Source: Sistotremastrum niveocremeum HHB9708 (Eukaryota > Basidiomycota > Agaricomycetes > Sistotremastrales > Sistotremastraceae). Taken from it: a stretch of DNA of 64,000 nt. The notes under the pieces are model-generated. The model saw nothing but the letters and a program-made list of their open reading frames with translations. It made no database searches and had not been told where the DNA came from. Each line of letters opens with the position of its first letter. The stretch's first letter is position 1. Both the position numbers and the translations under genes were made by a program. This document shows, in pieces, positions 22,277-35,766 of this stretch. The DNA lies in assembly GCA_001630475.1 (NCBI GenBank), contig KV419421.1, forward strand, positions 70,916-134,915, in the 5' to 3' direction.

Positions 22277-24265
22277 TAATGTCAGGGGAAAGAACCTCGA
22301 AAATTCAGATTAGCGGTTGAATGACATGAATAGCAAAGAGCACTCGCCGAGAAGATGATCTCCATCGTCTGCTCCAAGTAGATGGAGGAGACGATGGCAA
22401 GCGGGACTCCCAGGATGATCATGAGACCGACAGGAGCGAGACCGAGCACTCATTGATCTCTCCCAGCTGGACGTGCGCAAAAGAAGTGAGCTTCAATCGA
22501 ACACATGGAGTCTTGGTTATTAGATAGCCAATGGCCCCGCTGGGATTTCGTCGAGATGACAGTGAGACCTGCGCTGCAAGCAGGCAGGTGAGTGCGGAGG
22601 GGGGAGGGGAAGAGAGGAGAGGATCCCGAGGTGGTCGTCGCTGGTGACCCAGATACAGCCACCCCCAGCGTCTTGAAGCTTGGGCACTCGCCCATCGCCG
22701 CGCACGACGACAGGAGTCTTGAAAGATACCGCGGCAGCCAGTCCGAGCACTCATTGATCTCTCCCAGCTGGACGTGCGCGAAAGAAGCAAGCTTCAATTG
22801 AACACATAGCGTCTTGGTTACTAGGTACCCAAGGGCCCCGCTGGGATTTCGTCGAGACGACGGTGAGACCTGCTCTCAAGCTTGCCTGCAAGCAGGCATT
22901 GCAAGAGGGCAGGTGAGTGCGGAAGGAGGGATGGGGAGCGGAGACCAAAAAATGGCGAGATGATATGGAAAATTTGAGAGCTGAGTTTCAAGAAAAAGCA
23001 TGTGAATTGACGTCCAAAGAATGGTCCGATTGAAAATATCTGAAGAGCAGGATGAATGGGCTTGAGCGCAGAGCAGAGCAGCAGTATTGTAGTCGTCGTT
23101 GCCAGAGCGTGAACGGCAACGGCGGGCGTCTAAAGAAACATCGGCGTTGCTTTCGGAGCCGGTGCCGANNNNNNNNNNNNNNNNNNNNNNNNNNNNNNNN
23201 NNNNNNNNNNNNNNNNNNNNNNNNNNNNNNNNNNNNNNNNNNNNNNNNNNNNNNNNNNNNNNNNNNNNNNNNNNNNNNNNNNNNNNNNNNNNNNNNNNNN
23301 NNNNNNNNNNNNNNNNNNNNNNNNNNNNNNNNNNNNNNNNNNNNNNNNNNNNNNNNNNNNNNNTCGGCACCGGCTCCGAAAGCAACGCCGATGTTTCTTT
23401 AGACGCCCGCCGTTGCCGTTCACGCTCTGGCAACGACGACTACAATACTGCTGCTCTGCTCTGCGCTCAAGCCCATTCATCCTGCTCTTCAGATATTTTC
23501 AATCGGACCATTCTTTGGACGTCAATTCACATGCTTTTTCTTGAAACTCAGCTCTCAAATTTTCCATATCATCTCGCCATTTTTTGGTCTCCGCTCCCCA
23601 TCCCTCCTTCCGCACTCACCTGCCCTCTTGCAATGCCTGCTTGCAGGCAAGCTTGAGAGCAGGTCTCACCGTCGTCTCGACGAAATCCCAGCGGGGCCCT
23701 TGGGTACCTAGTAACCAAGACGCTATGTGTTCAATTGAAGCTTGCTTCTTTCGCGCACGTCCAGCTGGGAGAGATCAATGAGTGCTCGGACTGGCTGCCG
23801 CGGTATCTTTCAAGACTCCTGTCGTCGTGCGCGGCGATGGGCGAGTGCCCAAGCTTCAAGACGCTGGGGGTGGCTGTATCTGGGTCACCAGCGACGACCA
23901 CCTCGGGATCCTCTCCTCTCTTCCCCTCCCCCCTCCGCACTCACCTGCCTGCTTGCAGCGCAGGTCTCGCCGTCCTCCACAAAATCCACAGCGGGGCCCC
24001 TGGGTGTGCAATCACCAGGCCTCAATGTGTGTGATTGAAGCTTGCTTCCTTTTGCGCACGTCCAGCTATGGAGAGATTCATGAGTGCTAGGCCTCGCTCT
24101 CGTCGATGCATTATGTCCTCATGGTCATCTTGGGAGTCCCGCTTGCCATCGTCGCCTCCATCTACTTGGAGCAGACGATGGAGATCACCTTATCGGCGAG
24201 TATTCTCTGCAATTCATGTCATTCATCGCTAATCTGAATTTTCGAGGTTCTTTTCCCTGACATCA
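22277..24265. mobile_element. Foldback (long inverted-repeat) element, copy 2
   Basis: Arms run from about 22277 to 23168 and 23364 to 24265. Inner portions are identical as reverse complements from the gap to about 22570. Beyond that the left outer unit differs and resembles the inner unit, as if internal units had recombined. The terminal repeat is sharper than in copy 1: GTCAGGG followed by AAAGAACCTCGAAAATTCAG at both ends, one A or G apart. Weaker mirror similarity continues out to about 22256 and 24291, so the exact ends are uncertain. It shares with copy 1 the two ~190-bp units per arm and the GC-rich apex. No transposase or clear target duplication was found. Confidence 0.7.
23169..23363. 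other. Assembly gap at palindrome apex (195 Ns)
   Basis: Ns flanked by complementary GGAGCCGGTGCCGA and TCGGCACCGGCTCC. The same GC-rich motif borders the gap in copy 1, so the unsequenced tip is probably similar in both. Confidence 0.9.
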
Positions 24266-24645
24266 CCATACTATGTCAAGCACATATGTGAGTCGGTTTG
24301 CGATGCACGTTTCGAATCGCGTTCATAGACAGTTTGATATAACATTATGTCACACCTGTACACATGTCTCGAACTAATAAATTGCTGTGTTCAATTTCAT
24401 CTCATCGAGCCGACAAAGGATTACACTCGAGTCCGCGAAAATTATTTGATCCCGGTGGTCAAAGACGACACGAGAACTGCTACTTTGTAAAAGGACAGCA
24501 CGAAGAGTCCCGGTTGCTCATCTTCCTCAAATTACATGTCGGCAGCAAGCCTCGATTCGGAATCGGTCGCAAGAACAGCCTAGATCGGAAGCGTGTCATG
24601 GTCATTTCCAAACGTCGATTGAAAGTGCCAGCTTACTTCGTAGTC

Positions 24646-25600
24646 TCATTTACTGACGAGTTGGGCCTGGGGTCCTTGACGCGATCGATACTGGAAGAGA
24701 ACATTTAGTCGATTCTGAAGCATCTTCTGCAACTTGAGTTCATCCATTTTATGTTCTAGGGCAAACTGTGTTCGGAGTAAGAAAACCGACCGCAAACGAA
24801 GCAAATGGCCTGGAGATCTGGGCTTGACAGTCATGCACATCAGAGGAGGCAGAGTAAGACGGACCTCGACCCATGTCGGCTTCGAGAATATTCCCGGACG
24901 TTCTGAGCGGCAGCGGGTCGCTGCGGGTGACTGAAAGCCTGAGTTGAGCGAGCATCATGTCGAGGTATCCGGAGAGTGCGAAAAGCATATGCGAAGCCAA
25001 TGTCTTTCGCAATCGTGGGGACAGGACCAGCAGTCCAATTCCTCGCTCACTCGAACAGGGGTGATAGTGGGTCAAGGTCCGGAATCTTCTCATTAAAAGG
25101 GCACCGAATATCTTCGAGATCCATTCAAGCCAGAGGCAGGGATCACGCAAGCGAGATCTGTACTATTCAGAGCAGCTGTCAGGCGGCGTCAGTATATCGG
25201 GAGCAGTAAAAGTTCTCCAACGACGGACCGGCGTGTGAGCATGATATTACATGTATAAGGAGGCGTTCCCGGAGGAGCGAGTTCAGACTTGCGTCGTGGC
25301 CTCTGATGACCGGATAAAATTTGGTGCCTTCCCCCGAAGCAGATCGAGATAATGTTGACAAAGATATCGCGAGGCAATCGGCAGAAAAGAAAATCATTCT
25401 TGAGCTACATTTAATGCGGTGTGGATGACGAAGCTTCGCCAGTGGGCTGTCTCCGGCGAGTCTTCGCGAACGCAGTATTTTGATGAGAAGGTCTTGACCA
25501 GATGTGGGTTTGGCGAAGTTGTGGATGTTGGCTTCGAGCGTTGGTTCGAGCTGCTGCCTCAGATCTCCGTCAGTCTATAGGACGAGAAATCTTTGAATGA
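24646..25600 (-). pseudogene. Decayed F-box-like gene
   Basis: On the minus strand, coding-like pieces lie in the order expected for the family, but in different frames. From about 25585 there is GDLRQQLEPTLEANIHNF and ILRSRRLAGDSPLAKLRH. Then comes an F-box-like LFCRLPRDIFVNIISICF near 25370. After that come RDPCLWLEWISKIFGAL and a leucine-rich segment to about 24750. The LCRLP box resembles the gene at 5518. I could not join the pieces with normal introns into one protein, so a broken copy is the simplest view. An intron-rich functional gene is not excluded. Confidence 0.4.
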
Positions 25601-25689
25601 ATCAGAATGATAGAGGCTCACTTTTTGTGTGCGTGATAAGTATATTGATAGACTTGTCCATGGCCGAGATTGGGAGTCCATGAGGATCG

Positions 25690-26221
25690 CTCAAGACAAA
25701 GCAAACCTCAGATGTGGTTTGGAATTGGCTGCGACGGGTTGCGAGACGGACCAAAGGACGAAAGGTGAACTCGAGGTATCACGTGGAGTACACGATCACG
25801 TGCTTATGTTTACGTCATTCCTTGACGCGAAGCGTGCGAAAGCTTTCCAGTTTGGTTCCGAAGCACAAGGCCTCTCAGTCGTCCCAGAGATTCGCCTTGA
25901 ACTAGTGTGGATTCGCGTTCGACCCTCGTCGCCCGCTCCTTTTTATCAAGCATGCACCTATTGCACGGGCTCTCGTTCATTCAAGCCAACAATTGCTTCA
26001 TCGAAATTGCTGCCAACAATGGCCTCCCTGATTTTTGCAAGGAATTTTGAGGCCGATGTCAGTCTCGGACAGTGAGCACGATCTGGCTCTGTCGCTCTTC
26101 CAAATAGTCCCGCAGGTCTCTCGGGAAATGCCATCCCTTCTCTCTTCCGACCATCATCATCCTCCCTGGACGTCTATATTTCTTGCCACCATACCCAGCG
26201 CTCATACTTTCTTCTACGAAT
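25690..26221 (+). promoter_or_regulatory. Duplicated promoter region upstream of the F-box-like gene at 26222
   Basis: The part 25690-25960 is homologous to 5235-5517 in inverted order. Shared blocks include GCGACGGGTTGCGAG and TTTGGTTCCGAAGCACAAG. Two CACGTG sites (25780-25785, 25797-25802) are kept. At the first copy this DNA sits between two divergent genes; here the second gene of the pair is missing. Spacing to the ATG is similar in both copies (about 260 bp from the inner edge). Confidence 0.55.
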
Positions 26222-27796
26222 ATGCTCAACCTCTTGCCGCCGGAGGTGCTCCTCATGGTTGTTGAAGAGTACCTTCGAATCTCACAGGGGAAAAGCGCTA
26301 AGAAAAGGGCCAAAGCTCTCCTACGCATTAGTCAAATGTGAGTCGACGATGAACTCACACTTTATCCCTTTCGCTGATCACCTTCGACTCCTAGTAACCG
26401 CCAAACTAGAGCCATCACGCTTGGTCGTCCCGCTCTCTGGAGCACGATTCACCTTCACCTTCCACCCAACGTCTCGACGCTCTTCTTTCAACGCGCTGCG
26501 GGACATAAGATCAAGCTCTATCTCGACACTAAGAAGCCCAACGCTGCCTCAGCGTCCGAGCTTGAGCATTGGATCGCGTTCATGCGTTCAAATATGGGCG
26601 CCGTCGAGCATTTCGAGCTGCTGGTCAGGAGCACGGTGGCTTTCAAAAAACTCATCGGCGCGTTCGAGACACCGGCCCCCAATCTTCGCTCCCTCTCCGT
26701 CAAGTTCGTCCAGCAGGAGTTTCCTTCGAGCATGGCTCCTTTTTCTGGCGAAGCGCCCAATTTGCACACCGCCATCATCCTCTCTCGTCTTCCATGGAAG
26801 CTCGAGCCATTCCCGTCCGTCACGACCCTCACTCTACATATCTCCAGGGAAAACCTTCAAAAAAATGTGTCCCAACTACAGTATATGCACAACGCAGAGG
26901 CCATTACGCTTACTGGAGCCAACTGGCAGGACAGGTGCGACGATCTCGACGTCCCGCCGCCTAGCCTCCCGGGGTCCATCGTTCTCCCCGCCTGCCGTCA
27001 GTTCGAGATCAAGCAGGTGACCGCGTCGACCGCCCAATACATCCTCGATAGCGTCCGACTTCCCGCTCTCGAGAAACTCATAATCAACGAAACCCTCTAC
27101 ACTCGAAACCTACACACCGAAACACCTACCGAAATCGTCCGAGCATCTGTTGCACATGTCCTCGCTGCGGGGCCCAAAACCTGCATCCCTCCAACTTCAT
27201 TGTTCATCGGCATCCATCCACGTCGTGTCGTCATCAGGACCAATGGAACACCTTCGATCGACTACACTAGCAGTTGGATCGGGACTGGGATGGACCAACT
27301 CCTTGATGCGCCGGACAACGAATGCGTTCTTCCTACCCTTATCGATATGTGTACATGCCTTTCGCGAACGCTCGGGGTTCAACCAACAGACCTTACTATT
27401 CACTATAATATCTGGCCGAAGAAGTTCAAGATCGATAAGCAGAATAACAAGCACCCGATTGAACCGACCGCGTTATCATCGATCGATTCGGCTCTCTTCT
27501 TCCGCGAAGTCTTCGACGCGTACCCTCATGTCGTCAATCTCGAGCTCTCTGGTCGTCTAGGTGCAGGTGCGGCAGTCCTTCGAGGTGATCAAGCTCTTCT
27601 GCCGATCTGCTCTCGCATCAAGATCAAGACTGATTTGGGGAACTTCAATGACAATTCCGAGAATTCCACCCTGACCCACGAGGAAAGGCAACAGGAAAGG
27701 CAACAGTTAAGAACGAACGTCGCGCTTATCGGAGCCACGCGAGGATGTGAACTCGTTGTTCAATACCAGGTCAGGCGCTCTCAACTCTTGACGTGA
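26222..27796 (+). CDS. F-box-like protein, duplicate of the gene at 3490 (505 aa)
   Basis: Exons 26222-26337 and 26395-27796 with a 57-bp GTGAGT...CTAG intron in phase 2. The start MLNLLPPEVLLMVVEEYL and the post-intron AITLGRPALWSTIHLHL form the F-box-like region. The body is a leucine-rich series collinear with the protein encoded at 3490-4981. Compared with that copy it has an insertion near the C-terminus (about residue 395, KKFKIDKQNNKHPIEP) and a different tail, explaining the extra 29 residues. The promoter was copied along with the gene. The substrate is unknown. Confidence 0.82.
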
Positions 27797-30182
27797 TCTC
27801 GAAGTCACTGACAAATTTTCTTTCGTCCACAGCCGGGCTTCCTCTAGATCTTTGTTTCTCTGAGTCTCACTCTTTCTTTGGCCATACTCTCTGCTATTCG
27901 TGGGCTGCGCCTTAATATCATATTCTCAATTCTTCGTCGTGTTCGTATTATCGATGGTCTATTTTCCGTTATAATTTGTTGTGATTGTTTGTAATCGATT
28001 CGATTTGTTCCACTCTCATGTATTCCGTGTACCAGTCCTAAATGTGAACCTGTGTCGCTCTTTATTCAGCTTGACTTCCAACATGTCGGTATCAGTTTTC
28101 GTGCCTGCGAACATGGACCCTTGCTCAACGCGCGATCTTCGGCCTGGACGCTTGGCCGCCATCAAATATGAGATCTCAACCACGATGAGCTCGAGCTCGC
28201 AGCTCAAAGGAAGGTCCGGAATCCTCGAACATGTATGTTCATTTGTTGGCGCCTTTCTTGTGCGTTATTCTATCGAGCGTCTGTTTCAAAATCGCTTGAA
28301 ACAGAGAACACAATGGAGACCGTCCCAGAGCGCAGTATGATCCATTCGACCTACCAAACCAAGTTGTACCAAACTGTGGAACAGCCGATCTGCCTGAGGA
28401 TGCACTGCTAAAGTAATGCTGGACTGTCGACATCTTAATGCATGTGACCCGTGATCAAGTCGATGTCCTCATCTGCCAGGTCTCTCTCGAGCCACCAATG
28501 GCCGAACGACCCCAACGCAACAGTCTTCTCAGAAAGCCATCCTCGCTTCTCAGCACATTGACATGTATTTATCTTCGATAAATATTGTAGGATGCCTTTG
28601 TGCAAGTGCTCGTACGCCCCCTCATCTTGGCATGCCATTCTCGGACCATGTTTTCCATTCATTGCTGAGCCGAGCTTCACATAGCACTATGACGATTAAC
28701 ATGCTGCTGAGAATAGGGACCTCCGAACGCTAGTTTCCGAAGCGGCGTTGTACAATGCTCTATCACATCTCACCCAATATTCAATATCACGCCGCCAAAA
28801 AGAATTCATTCTAGGTAAAGAACACACTTATGAAGTCCTGTGATCGCCGGCTGACGTCGTAAATCTCGTGCAGGGTGCTGATTCTATCATTCTTCTATAT
28901 TGATCATGGGTTCTCCAGCCGTTCGAAACGCAGCCGCCACAATTGTCGTGTAGACGCTCATTTCAACATACCCCTAGACTTGGTACATGTCACGGTCTTT
29001 GGAGCCCTTTGCCAATAGGGCCACCGGATGTTGGCCCCGGCCCATGGTTCAGGACGTCTCTAGTCCTCGTGATCCTTGTTCTCGCGGCAAGAATCCCGAA
29101 AACTCAATATTACCTGGTGGCGTTGATCTTATAATGTGACCTTTACTTGCATCTTCTCGCCCGAGTGTCTTCTCCCGAGTTGTCACGATATGCGCTTAAA
29201 ATCGAGGTTAAAATCTCAGCGCTCGAAGTCAGCCACTCTGTTTTCGTCGCGAATCTGTCAGCAAGAAAAAAGAACCGAATTAACCAGAATCACTGGGTTA
29301 ATCACGGCTTGTGCTCTGTGCTCTGTGCTCTGTGGTATCTTGGTCCGATTTGTTCCTTAGAACGTGCGCGGACGTCTTATACCGTCGTTCTCTGGATAGG
29401 AGGCGTTGATGTCCCACCGATACTTCGAATGGTCTGGCCTTCGATTGATACGCACAACATTATGTGTACCTTAGATACAATAGTCGAATGTATACCTTTG
29501 GAAAGTTTTGATCGCTGAAATGGCTCGATTTGAGTCGCGGAAGCAGATAAGATATCCGATCAGGTTTAGCGAGGGGCAATGACTCCGATCACTTGGCCTC
29601 AGCGCGACACTGCTTTACCCTACTTTCCACGGTCACTCTGCAGCGTTCAACGGCTGCTTGAAACATCCGCTCTATAGATGTCTTCCAAATGAAAAGGGTT
29701 CCCATTTCAGCTGTCAATCCATCGCCCAGAACTTTGATTGTGGGAGCGCGGTGTCGACGGATGGCTCAAAATACGCTATTCCCCTGTTCTAGGTCTCGCA
29801 GTCAAGCCAAGTCGGGCTGGTACGGCTACAACGTACTCTTCTCTTGCCAAAAGTGTCTGGCGCTATTGCACAGCCTGCATTGACTTCTGGCGCACGAGAT
29901 GACTTCGACCGGGTCGTACCTATCCCTCCAGACCTGGAGGTACAACTTCTCCAATATGTGAACGTAATGGTAAGCGACCATTCAGCTCATCTCGCTTCAT
30001 TCATTGGATCCGTTGACAATTGATTGTATCATTTCAGGGTGAAACACCCCGCCTCCGCCTACGTAGCTCCAAGGCTTCCAGCGCGCGGAGGATTCGATTC
30101 ATTTCAGTATATATACCTCGTCCCTTCAGAGATGTGGTGGCGAGTTTTCTCTCTTGACTATAACGGCTCGAACCTTTAAGCA
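27797..30182. other. 2.4-kb intergenic region without a supported gene
   Basis: Several 60-125-codon frames occur on both strands, but none shows a motif or joins through splice sites. A short run of the 7-mer GTGCTCT appears at 29311-29333. The final ~80 bases hold the tyrosinase 1 promoter. Confidence 0.4.
30107..30117 (+). promoter_or_regulatory. TATA box of tyrosinase 1
   Basis: AGTATATATAC lies about 66-76 bp upstream of the tyrosinase 1 ATG, a usual distance for a fungal TATA element with a short leader. Confidence 0.5.
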
Positions 30183-32469
30183 ATGGGCGACAACGAAAAC
30201 AACACATATCCCATCACGGGAATCCAGGAAGGACTGGGACCAGCTGCTGGCCAAGTCCCCCTTCGACAGGAGATCGATGCATGGTCTCAAAATCCCGCCA
30301 ACGCTACGCAGGTCAACTTGTTCATCCTCGCGATGGCTCGCTTCCAGAACCTGAAAGTGGAGGACAAGCTTTCCTTTTGGCAAGTCGCTGGTGAGTGTTC
30401 CCTATTTCCAAGCTATCTTGATCGAGCGAGCGCTGATCATTTGTAGGTATCCATGGTCAGCCTCTCGTACCGTGGGATGAAAATACCGAGTCTCAATCTC
30501 CGGGATCTGGTTACTGCACGCACGGGAGCATTCTGTTCCCGTTGTGGCATCGCCCGTACATCGTGCTATTCGAGGTAAGTCATCGACGACATGAATTTCG
30601 ATGATTAATCTAATTGAGTATCCAGCAACGCCTCTACGAGATCATGAGAGACGACATCATCCCCTCCTTCCCGCAAAACCAACAAGCGGACCTGCTGGCC
30701 GCCGCTCAGACCTGGCGATTCCCCTACTGGGATTGGGCCGCAAAGAAATCCAGGCCAGGATTCAAGGCTCCCAATTACGACGTACCCTTGCTCGTCAAGT
30801 CTGCGAATGTGGACGTGCTGAGCTCTACTGGCAAACAAACCATCGCAAACCCATTGTATAGCTTCAAGACCAAGACTCCCATGGGTAAACACGGCATATA
30901 TGGTTTACAGCCAATAGACAGTGCACCGGTACGTGATCAATATGATTCTAGAATCTCGCTCATTCTCTTCAAAGTATGATATCTGTGAGGCAACGAGCAA
31001 ATGCCCTCCCGCCCCTGGACCTAGAACTCAAGCACAATGGGTTGATGGAGTCCAAAATTATGATGAAGTTGTGTCGAGTCTTCGTGGTCACCAGTGGTAC
31101 GAAGGAGAACAATATACGGATACGCTTGGCGAAACCGTATATCGTCTTTTCTCGGAGGATTATTTCAGCAGCTATGATACCTTTTCGTCCACCGCTTATG
31201 TTGAGCAGGGCGGTTCCGCCGATTACTTGTCTTTAGAGGACATTCATAAGTAAGTCCTCGTCTCTTTAGGAAAGATTTCAAACCTGATTGTGTTTGACAG
31301 TAATATTCACAATTGGGTTGGCGGAGAAAATGGTGGACATATGGCAAATGTGCCAGTGGCCGCGTTTGATCCTATCTTCTGGTTCCATCACTGGTACGAT
31401 CTCTATTCGTTCGACGTGCGATTGACTTCTGATGCATGATTATAGCAATATCGACCGTCAATGCGCCATCTGGCAAGCCCTAAACCCAAATGCCTGGTTT
31501 GACGACCCAAGCCAACAGCTCGTCGACAACAGCGGCAATTGGTCAACTCCCCCCGGCACCACCGACACTCCCAACTCGGCTCTCGCCCCTTTCCACACTG
31601 ATACTCAAGGCACATACTGGATTGCAAATGACGTTCGCGATTGGACGAAGCTTGGATATTCTTACCCCGAACTTCAACCATGGCTTCCTCAATATAACCC
31701 TAATGGCCAATTCAGCCAGGACCTTTATTCGGCGGATATATCAAAGCAGGTTAATGCGCTGTATAGTAATGCTCGTACGCTGTTGTTGAAGCAGCCTGCT
31801 CCTGCTGCTTTCTCGGCTCGCGGGCCGACAGACGTCCATCATGGTGCGAAGATCGTTGAAGAGAATGACTATGTCGTCAACGTGCTTTACGAAAGGTGGG
31901 AAATTTTGACATTCCTTCCACCGGCGTGATTGACAACAAAGATATAGGTTTGAACTCGGCGGTCAACCATTTACGATCCACATCTTCATCGGCAAAGATA
32001 CTCGTGTCGGTAGCGTGTACAATTTCAGTACTCCAGCTGACACTACCGGTGGAACGGAAGGGTGCGACAACTGTCGTAGTCAAGAATCGAACAATAAGCG
32101 CTCAACTGGTCAAGTTCCCATCATCGGTGCTTTGATCAAGGATATCGCAGATGAGAGCAAACCTTTGAATTCTCTGGAGCATGTGCATGTGCAGGAATAT
32201 TTGAAGGAGACTCTTCATTGGAAAGTCACTAAGGTTCGTTGATTTCCTCGGAAGGCAACCATTTATTGACGACACTATGCCAATTCCAGGTTCACGGAGA
32301 AGAAGTCGAGCTCAACTCGCTCGTGGTGTCTTTGGCTGCCGGTACCGGACGTCATTACGGCGACCATGCGCGTCGATCGAAATATCATAACTATAAGATC
32401 CTGCACGTCCCCACCGAAGGCCGTCCCGGTGGATATAGCCGCCCGGGCCATGGTCATGGACATCACTAA
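30183..32469 (+). CDS. Tyrosinase (polyphenol oxidase) 1 (640 aa)
   Basis: Eight exons: 30183-30390, 30447-30574, 30626-30928, 30975-31249, 31301-31393, 31446-31895, 31948-32233, 32290-32469; the sum is 641 codons. The type-3 copper site is complete. CuA has His72 ([10 protein letters not shown]), His95 in YCTH with Cys93 placed for the thioether bond, and His104 (LWHRPY). CuB has His304 and His308 (DIHNNIHNWVGG) and the FWFHH pair at 334-335 before NIDR. A C-terminal domain follows, with GSVYNFSTP and a His-rich end (GHGHGHH). The enzyme oxidises monophenols and diphenols to quinones, leading to melanin. No signal peptide is seen, as usual for fungal tyrosinases. It is intact, unlike the copy at 52778. 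Confidence 0.93.
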
Positions 32470-33679
32470 TGGCGCAGTCGCTCTCTGGTGTCACCCGATC
32501 AAGTGAAATCAAGTTCTCTCATATTCAGTAATAAACGAATAACGAAAATCTTCGACTCGAATCTGTAAAAGTATGCAATGTCTCGATTTATGTGACGTCT
32601 TCGGAGCCTTCCCACCGATACGACAAGCTCACGAACGTCGCAACGAATTGGTATTCCCGAAGCGCTGCGAGTTCCGCAAGTTCTACAAGGATTGAGGAAT
32701 CTGTTCCCTGTGTCCTGGAAAAGTGCGGGTGCGATTCACGGTCGATCTCAGTGCGAGTTCATGCACATCTTTGACTTCTTGGGTCGATCTGTTTTTGATG
32801 AAAGTTCAAGCGGAGATCCTTGTCTGACAGTTTCTTCCGAACTGGTGGCACTGGAGAAACTGACGGCCGCGGAATACGATGCTGAACAGGTGTTCAAGCT
32901 CCTTCAGGCTCGCCAGCGCAGCTGCATAAAACAAGTAAATCATCCAAAGTCGATCGATCATCGTTTCCGATTCAAAGGCCTGAAAATAGAGCCAGTGATG
33001 CTGTGATCGCGTTCCTGAAGATTTAAGAAGAAAATAGGCAGCATCGATGAGAAGCTTCGGGCAGCCTTCGGTTTATTCATTAGGTCACGCATGATTGCCA
33101 GATGCCGGAGCACTTCGAAGGAGCAAAAATAGGCTCGTTGAGGGTTGATGGTGTCGTGGCTTCTGCGGCAACCTGTGTGCATATCGTGACCGGGCAAATA
33201 AATAATTGACGTCGTGCAAATATAGGCTGCAAGGAATAGCTCGGAGCGCCCAGGGTGGACCGTCGGCAGTCCGCTTCGGAAGCAGAGTCGCCGGATGCAC
33301 GACTTCCTTACCAGCTCGACGCTACGCTGGCCACTGTGATGTCTCCCTCTAATGATCTGAGGACCTTGCTGACGGTTGACTGTTCTTTTCTGAGGACATG
33401 CCAATCCATTTCTCCGCGGCGTTGGACCTCAGTCGACTGACAACATCACATGGCAGCAACTCGTACTCTCGCCAGTTCCACCGTTGTTCTTCCTGTTTTA
33501 TTTTTGGCTCTCGGGGCATTGGAAGGCATGCGTGCCAGAACCTGCATCTTCAGCCTGACTTGTGATCTACGACGCCGAAGTCTCTTGATGAGGTCACCGA
33601 CGATGACCCGGTGCAAAGATATATATTGCCTTGCTTTTTGGGGTTGCAAAAATCAGAACATTTCGCTCTCATATCCGGC
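32470..33679. other. Intergenic region and xylanase promoter
   Basis: No gene is supported. Frames at 32592-33006 and 32958-33404 lack motifs and splice context. AGATATATATTG at about 33616-33627 is a likely TATA box, some 55 bp before the xylanase ATG. Confidence 0.45.
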
Positions 33680-35352
<1,673 letters not shown>

Positions 35353-35766
35353 TTTTCTTAGCAGAATGTCTGTATATTATTATGAGATTCTACAGGCTGC
35401 CTTTTGTCATTGGATGAAAATCGATTAGATGCAGCTAGTCAACATATGTCTTCGGATTCAAAGCTCTAGCTTGTAATTCATACCCCACGGCGCGAACGAA
35501 ATGGATCTTGATGCCTCTGAAAGTGCCCATTTCCGGATCATTGGGATCAACGACTTAAAATGCTATTCTCCCAGAGTGATGGAGACCAAATCATGATGAC
35601 ACATTTTTGGCAGAGAACTACAATACAAAGACTCGCATGAGGTACAGTACCAGAATGAACACTTCGAAGAGAATTCGTGGAAGACATGAGACTTTATCGA
35701 ACTGGGGAAAGTGGTAGGGATTCATGTATTTGATAGAAGGGCGTGAGACGAAGAAGCATGAGACGG
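35353..35766. other. Convergent 3' intergenic region
   Basis: Separates the xylanase stop from the stop of the minus-strand F-box-like gene. No coding signal seen. Confidence 0.5.

Noticed and set aside
7781-24265. Treating the two large palindromes purely as scaffolding errors
   Set aside because: Both have matching terminal repeats at their outer ends, diverged outer arms and different flanks, which a simple mis-join would not produce. An error limited to the inner arms remains possible.
29300-29340. Microsatellite GTGCTCT
   Set aside because: Only about three imperfect units; common in fungal intergenic DNA.
32592-33404. Open frames between tyrosinase 1 and the xylanase
   Set aside because: Overlapping frames on both strands, no motif, no splice context and no repeat elsewhere in the window.
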